From positions 1 through 7,270 of the forward strand of contig CALHBZ010000147.1 of the NCBI GenBank assembly GCA_937930605.1: a stretch of 7,270 nt of DNA, given 5' to 3'. This document shows, in pieces, positions 7,086-7,270 of this stretch. Source of the stretch: Streptococcus oralis (lineage in GTDB: Bacteria > Bacillota > Bacilli > Lactobacillales > Streptococcaceae). The position numbers and the translations under genes were made by a program. Below the pieces are notes generated by a model, which did no database searches, was not told where the DNA came from, and saw only the letters and a list, made by a program, of their open reading frames with translations. Position 1 is the first letter of the stretch. Every line of letters begins with the position of its first letter.

Positions 7086-7117
7086 AAAAAAAGACAAGGC
7101 TAGAAAACCTTGTCTTT
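7086..7117 (-). terminator. Terminator of the reconstituted tRNA-Leu, element-derived
   Basis: AAAGACAAGG (7090-7099) pairs with CCTTGTCTTT (7108-7117) around an 8-base loop. On the minus strand the stem is followed by TTTTTTTCTG, a clear intrinsic terminator. It sits 8 bases after the tRNA-Leu 3' end. On the plus strand it also lies 50 bases after the integrase stop but lacks a T-run there. It is longer (10 bp) than the displaced chromosomal version at 488-507. Confidence 0.75.
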
Positions 7118-7177
7118 ATTACTATACCGGCGGCCGGGGTCGAACCGGCACGTCCTTGCGGACACTGGATTTTGAGT
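7116..7177. repeat. Attachment-site direct repeat, right copy
   Basis: This copy is identical to 510-571 and forms the 3' half of the intact tRNA-Leu. The identity ends at 7177, one pair beyond the anticodon loop (7170-7176), pointing to a crossover in or near the anticodon stem-loop. Confidence 0.93.
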
Positions 7178-7208
7178 CCAGCGCGTCTGCCAATTCCGCC
7201 ACGCCGGC
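7125..7208 (-). tRNA. tRNA-Leu(CAA), intact, restored by integration
   Basis: The 84-base minus-strand tRNA has acceptor arm GCCGGCG/CGCCGGT (G1-U72), anticodon stem CTGGA/TCCAG with loop CTCAAAA (anticodon CAA), long variable arm GTCC-GCAA-GGAC, T arm GCCGG-TTCGACC-CCGGC and discriminator A. CCA is not encoded. The 5' part to the anticodon is chromosomal; from there to the 3' end it is the element's copy. It reads UUG leucine codons. It is 9 bases downstream of tRNA-Gln and probably cotranscribed with it. Confidence 0.96.
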
Positions 7209-7217
7209 AAATAGTAA

Positions 7218-7270
7218 CTGGGGTAGCTGGATTCGAACCAACGCATGAGGGAGTCAAAGTCCCTTGCCTT
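7218..7270 (-). tRNA. tRNA-Gln(UUG), 5' end beyond the window
   Basis: The visible part on the minus strand has anticodon stem AGGGA/TCCCT with loop CTTTGAC (anticodon TTG), T loop TTCGAAT, 3' acceptor CTACCCCA and discriminator G at 7218. The acceptor 5' strand and most of the D arm lie outside the window. It is the upstream neighbour of tRNA-Leu in a tRNA cluster. Confidence 0.92.

Larger units (their letters stand above)
572..7177. mobile_element. Integrative element in tRNA-Leu(CAA), probable IME, 6606 bp
   Basis: The element is bounded by the 62-bp repeat; one repeat copy plus the interior is 6606 bp. It has a tyrosine integrase and a DUF3173-type putative excisionase at the end next to the intact tRNA, an HUH replication/relaxase-like protein, an FtsK-like ATPase and several small proteins, all on the plus strand. 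No mating-channel, phage structural or lysis genes are present. By analogy with described streptococcal integrative mobilizable elements, which often pair a rolling-circle-initiator-like relaxase with a TcpA-type coupling protein, I infer an IME that relies on a helper conjugative element. Autonomous rolling-circle replication after excision is also possible. The boundaries are well supported; the transfer mode is inference. Confidence 0.88.

Overview
The window looks like low-GC Firmicutes DNA, most likely Streptococcus. It is AT-rich, carries Shine-Dalgarno-type ribosome sites, and has tRNA-Leu(CAA) and tRNA-Gln(UUG) in tandem on the minus strand at the right edge. The tRNA sequences and the types of mobile gene suggest the genus; nothing visible fixes the species.

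Almost the whole window is one small integrated mobile element of 6606 bp (about 572-7177, or equivalently 510-7115). It sits in the 3' half of tRNA-Leu(CAA). A perfect 62-bp direct repeat (510-571 and 7116-7177) runs from the anticodon loop through the tRNA 3' end and beyond. The intact tRNA (7125-7208, minus strand) is therefore chromosomal in its 5' half and element-derived in its 3' half. The displaced chromosomal 3' half is a tRNA fragment at 519-571. Positions 1-498 are chromosomal flank with no recognisable intact gene. Beyond 7208 the chromosome resumes with a partial tRNA-Gln.

All element genes lie on the plus strand. From left to right they are: a probable integrase-arm and promoter zone (572-759); an unrecognised, possibly ribbon-helix-helix-like protein (760-1239); a hairpin, a promoter and a 13-codon mini-ORF (1246-1383); an unrecognised 179-aa protein (1421-1960); a terminator-like hairpin; a two-pass small membrane protein (2026-2262); an FtsK/SpoIIIE-type membrane ATPase resembling the TcpA coupling proteins of Gram-positive conjugative elements (2225-3586); a long hairpin; a 104-aa protein of the kind found near transfer/replication genes (3684-3998); a calcineurin-like phosphoesterase, probably cargo or a regulator (4005-4736); a large branched inverted repeat (4735-4833) and terminator (4833-4860); an HUH rolling-circle initiator/relaxase-like protein (4915-5697); a DUF3173-type putative excisionase (5711-5917); and a tyrosine integrase (5907-7040).

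The inferred logic is that the integrase with the small DUF3173 protein moves the element in and out of the tRNA gene. The HUH protein would nick an origin, for which the branched inverted repeat beside its gene is the best candidate, to start rolling-circle replication and/or mobilisation. The FtsK-like ATPase would dock the nucleoprotein to a conjugation channel. No channel (VirB4-like, VirB6-like or lytic transglycosylase) genes are present, so the element fits an integrative mobilizable element (IME) that borrows a helper's secretion system. The most interesting parts are the branched origin-like structure, the non-canonical relaxase candidate, the embedded phosphatase and two unrecognised early genes.
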